Below the pieces are notes generated by a model. It worked only from the letters and a program-made list of their open reading frames with translations, did no database searches and was not told the DNA's origin. The position numbers and the translations under genes are program-made. From Mycobacterium conspicuum (lineage in GTDB: Bacteria > Actinomycetota > Actinomycetes > Mycobacteriales > Mycobacteriaceae): DNA of 64,000 nt. Position 1 is the stretch's first letter, and each line of letters begins with the position of its first letter. Positions 59,972 to 64,000 of the stretch are shown here, one piece after another. The stretch lies in NCBI RefSeq assembly GCF_010730195.1, contig NZ_AP022613.1, positions 5,766,001-5,830,000 on the forward strand. The letters are read 5' to 3'.

Positions 59972-60322
59972 TCAGTGGCAGGACAGGGTGCAGCCGGCGC
60001 AGTCGCCCGTGCAGTCCTCGGCGAGCGCTTCCCGGCGCAGCGCGAATCGGGCGCTCTGCCAGGAGCCGGCGGCCAGCGTGCCCAGGGCGCCGAGGACACA
60101 CACGATCAGCACCACCAGCGCGGTATGCGCCGACGCCACCAGCGCCACCAGTCCGCCGGCGCCCAGCATGATCGCCGCCGCCAACTGCGTCGGCGCCATC
60201 GCGCGCAACGCCACCGCTGTCGTGTCGGCCGGACTGGGAGCCGGCCCGTGGGCGAGCGACCAGGTGCCGAACCCGGCCGACGCCACCGCCGCACACATGC
60301 ACAGCACGCCCGCGATCAACAT
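59972..60322 (-). CDS. Small membrane protein with Cys-rich tail (Rv0039c-like)
   Basis: This 116-residue protein has an N-terminal helix (MLIAGVLCMCAAVASAGFG), two further close helices (about 46-66 and 68-88), and a soluble tail that ends EDCTGDCAGCTLSCH. That tail has a CxxxCxxCxxxCH pattern, which could bind a metal or an iron-sulphur cluster. The length is the same as Mtb Rv0039c within a residue. It lies between mtc28 and the SBF-like gene on the same strand. Function is unknown. Confidence 0.85.
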   Translation of the reverse strand: MLIAGVLCMCAAVASAGFGTWSLAHGPAPSPADTTAVALRAMAPTQLAAAIMLGAGGLVALVASAHTALVVLIVCVLGALGTLAAGSWQSARFALRREALAEDCTGDCAGCTLSCH

Positions 60323-60392
60323 GGGCTCACAATACGAGTCCGGTGCGCGACCGGCGTGCCCGGCTCCGCCGGCTATCGCCGCGGATTCCGAA

Positions 60393-61430
60393 TCAGCGAG
60401 GCGATCCCAGCAGGTTCAGGTGCAGATTCGGCAGCGGCGGCAGACCGGGCACCAACGCCGCCAGCGGGTTGGGCTGCGGTTGTTGGGCGGGCTGTTGGGC
60501 GGCCATCGGCGACGTCGCGGCCGGGGGTGCCTGCGCGGGCAACCCGACCGGAGCCGGCGTCGGCGTCGCAACCGGAGCCGGCGTGGGCGTGGCGACCGGA
60601 GCCGGCGCCGGCGCGCCCGGCACGGTCACCCGGAAGCCGTTGATGATGGCATCGGTCGCGGGGCCATCGGCCACCGCCTGCGCGGCGTCGGTGGTCACCG
60701 AGAACGAGACCAGGTACTTGTCTGGCCCCGACGTGGCGATGACGTTGCGCCGCGAGGTGTTCAGCGTCATGTCGTTCTGGCGGTAGGTGCCCTCGATGAC
60801 CGTGGACGGAAACCCGCCGAAATCGGCCTGCGAGGCGTTGGTGGTCTGCCACGCGGCCAGTTGCTGGCTGTCCACGAAGCCGTGCGTGATGGCCTCGCGG
60901 GGATCGAAGTTACCGACCAGCTTGTACACCACCACCTGCGCGTTTGACGTATATATGCTGCTGCCGAGCCGGTCGGCGATGACTGCGAAGGCGTCGGGCA
61001 CGTTGGGGTCCGGAACCCGGGTCCAGCGCGGCGGGACCGGCAGGGTGATGTCCAGAGCCTTGAACCCGTCGGGCTTCTGCGCCACCAGCTTCACGCCCTT
61101 GGACTGCAGGTAGTCGCGCAGCGTGCCGGTCACCGGGGTGGTCACCGTCGGCGGCAGCGGGGCCGCCGCGGCGGCGTTACCGGGAGCGGCCGAGGCGCCC
61201 GGGTAGGACGCCGTCGGGGGAACGACGGCGCTGTTGCCGGTCGCGACCGGGGACGCGGGGGCCACGGGGGCCACGGGGGCCGCCGCCTGCACCCTGGGCA
61301 CCGCGGGAGCGGGGGGTGTGGGAACCAGCGGATCCGCCGACGCGGTGGCGCCCGCGAACGCGGTGACACCGATCACCCCGGCGACCAGACCCCCACCGAG
61401 TACCCGCCATGTACGGGCAATCTCAATCAT
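60393..61430 (-). CDS. mtc28: Secreted proline-rich antigen Mtc28 (LpqN/LpqT-like)
   Basis: This 345-residue exported antigen has an N-terminal signal sequence (ARTWRVLGGGLVAGVIGVTAFAGATASA) with likely cleavage after ASA. A Pro/Ala-rich spacer, an LpqN/LpqT-type globular domain (about 115-270, with VKLVAQKPDGFKALDITLPVPP) and a Pro-rich tail containing two VATPTPAP repeats follow. The Mtb protein (310) is an immunodominant secreted antigen. The longer length here comes from the Pro-rich parts. It is divergent from leuS. Confidence 0.94.
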   Translation of the reverse strand: MIEIARTWRVLGGGLVAGVIGVTAFAGATASADPLVPTPPAPAVPRVQAAAPVAPVAPASPVATGNSAVVPPTASYPGASAAPGNAAAAAPLPPTVTTPVTGTLRDYLQSKGVKLVAQKPDGFKALDITLPVPPRWTRVPDPNVPDAFAVIADRLGSSIYTSNAQVVVYKLVGNFDPREAITHGFVDSQQLAAWQTTNASQADFGGFPSTVIEGTYRQNDMTLNTSRRNVIATSGPDKYLVSFSVTTDAAQAVADGPATDAIINGFRVTVPGAPAPAPVATPTPAPVATPTPAPVGLPAQAPPAATSPMAAQQPAQQPQPNPLAALVPGLPPLPNLHLNLLGSPR

Positions 61431-61618
61431 CTGCGTCGACCCTTCCGAAATGTCGGGCGTCAGCGCCCGAAGCTCGCTAGAGGCTGAATGTAACTAGTGG
61501 TCAGACGCGGTGGACAGGCTTGCAATAGACCTGGGATGAAGCTCTGATCTTGCGCAACGGAACCGAGATCAACCTGTGCCCGACGGCTGCGGCGCGTCGC
61601 CCTTATACCCTGTGTGAC

Positions 61619-64000
61619 GTGACCGAACCTGTTCAGTTGGACTCCGATGCGCCGCCCTTCCGCTACACGGCGGAGCTGGCGAGCCGCATCGAGAGCAGCT
61701 GGCAGCAGAACTGGGCCCGGCTGGGCACGTTCCACGTGCCCAACCCGGTCGGCGACCTGGCTCCGACGGATGGTGCCGGGGTGCCCCCCGACAAGTTGTT
61801 CGTCCAGGACATGTTTCCCTATCCCTCGGGCGACGGCCTGCACGTCGGGCACCCGCTGGGCTACATCGCGACCGACGTCTACGCGCGGTACTTCCGGATG
61901 AACGGCCGTAATGTGCTGCACGCGTTGGGGTTCGACGCCTTCGGGCTGCCGGCCGAGCAGTACGCCGTGCAGACCGGCACCCATCCGCGCACCAGGACCG
62001 AAGCCAACATCGAAAACTTCCGCCGCCAACTGGGCCGGCTCGGGCTGGGCCACGACAGCCGGCGAAGCTTCTCGACCACCGATGCCGATTTCTACAAGTG
62101 GACCCAATGGATCTTCCTGCAGATCTACAACGCGTGGTTTGACCGCGAGGCCGGCAAGGCCCGCCCGATCGCCGAGCTGATCGCCGAATACGATTCCGGG
62201 GCACGCCAACTCGAGGACGGGCGGGACTGGGCCACGCTGTCGGTGGGCGAGCGGGCCGACGTCATCGACGGCCATCGGTTGGTGTATCGGGCGGACTCCA
62301 TGGTGAACTGGTGCCCGGGCCTGGGCACGGTGCTGGCCAACGAGGAAGTCACCGCCGACGGCCGCAGTGACCGCGGCAACTTCCCGGTGTTCCGGAAACG
62401 GTTGCGGCAGTGGATGATGCGCATCACGGCCTATTCCGACCGGCTGCTCGACGACCTCGACCTGCTGGATTGGCCGGAGCAGGTCAAAACCATGCAACGC
62501 AACTGGATCGGTCGCTCCACCGGCGCGACGGCGCTGTTTGCGGCCACCACTGCGCACGGGCAGGTCGATATCGACGTGTTCACCACCCGGCCCGACACCC
62601 TGTTCGGTGCCACCTACCTGGTGCTGGCCCCCGAACACGACCTGGTCGACGAGTTGGTCGCCACCGCGTGGCCGGACGGCACCGACCCGCACTGGACCTA
62701 CGGCGCCGCCACGCCGGGCGAGGCCGTCGCGGCCTACCGCCGGGCGATCGCGGCCAAATCAGACCTGGAACGGCAGGAAAGCAAGGAAAAGACCGGCGTC
62801 TTTCTGGGCAGCTACGCGACCAACCCGGCCAACGACAAACCCGTCCCGATCTTCATCGCCGACTACGTCTTGGCCGGGTATGGCACCGGGGCGATCATGG
62901 CGGTACCCGGCCATGACCAGCGGGACTGGGACTTCGCCCACGAATTTCACCTGCCGGTTCTGGAAGTGATTGCCGGCGGCGATATTTCGGAGGCCGCACA
63001 CACCGGCGACGGCGCGCTGGTGAACTCCGATTACCTCGACGGAATGAACGTCGAGGAGGCCAAGGCAGCCATCACCGCGCGCCTGGAAGCCGAGGGGCGC
63101 GGCCGGGCCCGCATCGAATTCAGGCTGCGTGACTGGCTTTTCGCGCGGCAACGGTATTGGGGCGAACCGTTTCCCATTGTCTATGACGAGGACGAGCGCC
63201 CGCATGCCCTCGCCGGGTCCGCACTGCCCGTTGAACTGCCCGACGTGGCCGACTATTCGCCGGTGTTGTTCGATCCCGACGACGCCGACAGCGAACCATC
63301 GCCGCCGCTGGCCAAGGCGACCGACTGGGTGCACGTGGAGTTGGATCTGGGCGACGGCCTGAAGCCCTACAGCCGCGACACCAACGTGATGCCGCAGTGG
63401 GCCGGCAGCTCGTGGTACGAACTGCGTTACACCGATCCGCACAACTCAGACCGGTTCTGTGCCAAGGAAAACGAGGCGTACTGGATGGGCCCGCGGCCGG
63501 CCGAGCACGGCCCGAACGATCCCGGCGGTGTCGACCTGTACGTCGGCGGGGCCGAGCACGCGGTGCTGCACCTGCTGTACGCGCGGTTCTGGCACAAGGT
63601 GTTATACGACCTCGGTCACGTCAGTTCCGCCGAGCCGTTCCGCAGGCTGGTCAATCAGGGCTACATTCAGGCCTTTGCGTACACCGATGCCCGCGGGTCC
63701 TATGTACCGGCCGCCGAGGTGATCGAGCGCGGCGACCGGTTCTTCTACCCGGGGCCCGACGGCGAGATCGAGGTCTTTCAGGAATTCGGGAAAATCGGTA
63801 AGAGCCTGAAGAATTCGATCTCCCCCGACGAGATCTGCGATGCCTACGGTGCGGACACGCTGCGGGTGTACGAGATGTCGATGGGGCCGTTGGAGGCCTC
63901 CCGTCCGTGGGCCACCAAGGATGTCGTGGGCGCGCACCGTTTTCTGCAGCGGGTATGGCGGTTGGCGATCGACGAGCAGACCGGCGAAGCCAGCGTGGTC
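61619..64000 (+). CDS. leuS: Leucyl-tRNA synthetase, N-terminal part (runs off window end)
   Basis: The first 794 codons of leucyl-tRNA synthetase are present (Mtb LeuS is 969 residues). The class I HIGH-type motif is MFPYPSGDGLHVGH (HVGH at 75-78). The CP1 editing domain includes FTTRPDTLFGATYLVLAPEH and AIMAVPGHDQRDWDFA, and the KMSKS-type motif is KIGKS at 725-729. GTG 61619 is the likely start (TEPVQLDSDAPPFRY). TATACC lies 9-14 bases before the GTG, so the transcript may be leaderless. The gene continues beyond the window. Confidence 0.97.
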   Translation, partial: MTEPVQLDSDAPPFRYTAELASRIESSWQQNWARLGTFHVPNPVGDLAPTDGAGVPPDKLFVQDMFPYPSGDGLHVGHPLGYIATDVYARYFRMNGRNVLHALGFDAFGLPAEQYAVQTGTHPRTRTEANIENFRRQLGRLGLGHDSRRSFSTTDADFYKWTQWIFLQIYNAWFDREAGKARPIAELIAEYDSGARQLEDGRDWATLSVGERADVIDGHRLVYRADSMVNWCPGLGTVLANEEVTADGRSDRGNFPVFRKRLRQWMMRITAYSDRLLDDLDLLDWPEQVKTMQRNWIGRSTGATALFAATTAHGQVDIDVFTTRPDTLFGATYLVLAPEHDLVDELVATAWPDGTDPHWTYGAATPGEAVAAYRRAIAAKSDLERQESKEKTGVFLGSYATNPANDKPVPIFIADYVLAGYGTGAIMAVPGHDQRDWDFAHEFHLPVLEVIAGGDISEAAHTGDGALVNSDYLDGMNVEEAKAAITARLEAEGRGRARIEFRLRDWLFARQRYWGEPFPIVYDEDERPHALAGSALPVELPDVADYSPVLFDPDDADSEPSPPLAKATDWVHVELDLGDGLKPYSRDTNVMPQWAGSSWYELRYTDPHNSDRFCAKENEAYWMGPRPAEHGPNDPGGVDLYVGGAEHAVLHLLYARFWHKVLYDLGHVSSAEPFRRLVNQGYIQAFAYTDARGSYVPAAEVIERGDRFFYPGPDGEIEVFQEFGKIGKSLKNSISPDEICDAYGADTLRVYEMSMGPLEASRPWATKDVVGAHRFLQRVWRLAIDEQTGEASVV

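Noticed and set aside
59955..60302. N-terminal extension of the SBF-like gene through the Rv0039c-like gene
   Set aside because: It is an Arg/Gly-rich shadow in a different frame of the Rv0039c-like gene. The family length fits the start at 59954.
1..64000. CRISPR arrays, insertion sequences, prophage genes
   Set aside because: I saw no regularly spaced repeats, transposase or integrase frames. The only mobile element supported is the GyrA intein.

Overview
The window comes from a slow-growing Mycobacterium. It carries the replication-origin gene block of the genus, very close in gene order and protein sequence to Mycobacterium tuberculosis (Mtb). GC content is high, GTG and TTG starts are common, and gyrA carries the full-length mycobacterial GyrA intein. 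I cannot name the species from sequence alone. Rv numbers below are Mtb counterparts recognised from memory, not from a search.

Layout, left to right. (1) 1-7.3 kb: end of pbpA, pknA and pknB (cell-wall growth control), trpG, a DUF881 protein, crgA, Rv0010c-like, ppiA and cwsA. (2) 7.5-10.2 kb: a PE-PPE hydrolase gene that I do not place here in Mtb, then tRNA-Ala, tRNA-Ile and an Rv0007-like membrane protein. (3) 10.2-21.2 kb: gyrA with intein, gyrB, dciA, recF, dnaN, oriC with DnaA boxes, and dnaA. (4) 21.8-27.2 kb, divergent from dnaA: rpmH, rnpA, yidD, yidC, jag, rsmG, parA and parB, with two perfect parS sites. (5) 27.4-39.1 kb: Rv3916c-like acetyltransferase, cwlM, trxC, trxB, anti-SigM, sigM, the MurJ/pseudokinase protein, Rv3909-like and mutT4. 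(6) 39.1-56.1 kb, accessory and ESX-2-linked: a 501-residue effector-like protein with two small membrane genes, pcnA, an Asp-rich repeat protein, a DUF1023 hydrolase, a tandem duplication of a small membrane gene, a 727-residue Rv3900c/Rv3899c-like protein, a 311-residue Pro/Gly-rich protein, a short hidden gene, and eccB2 and eccC2. (7) 56.2-64 kb: the Rv0036c to leuS block.

Relative to Mtb, everything from pbpA to eccC2 is reversed, while Rv0036c to leuS is in the Mtb orientation. This fits one inversion centred on oriC with one breakpoint inside the ESX-2 locus just after eccC2. The rest of ESX-2 should then lie at the other breakpoint, outside this window.

The most novel part is 39-50 kb. 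Two proteins on either side of pcnA share the same N-terminal module (about 130 residues) but have unrelated C-termini, an arrangement typical of polymorphic effectors. The locus appears to take the place of the Mtb cpnT-ift toxin/antitoxin region next to ESX-2. A tandem duplication of about 0.87 kb has left a truncated gene remnant there. A 50-codon gene with a strong ribosome binding site is tucked upstream of eccB2 on the other strand.
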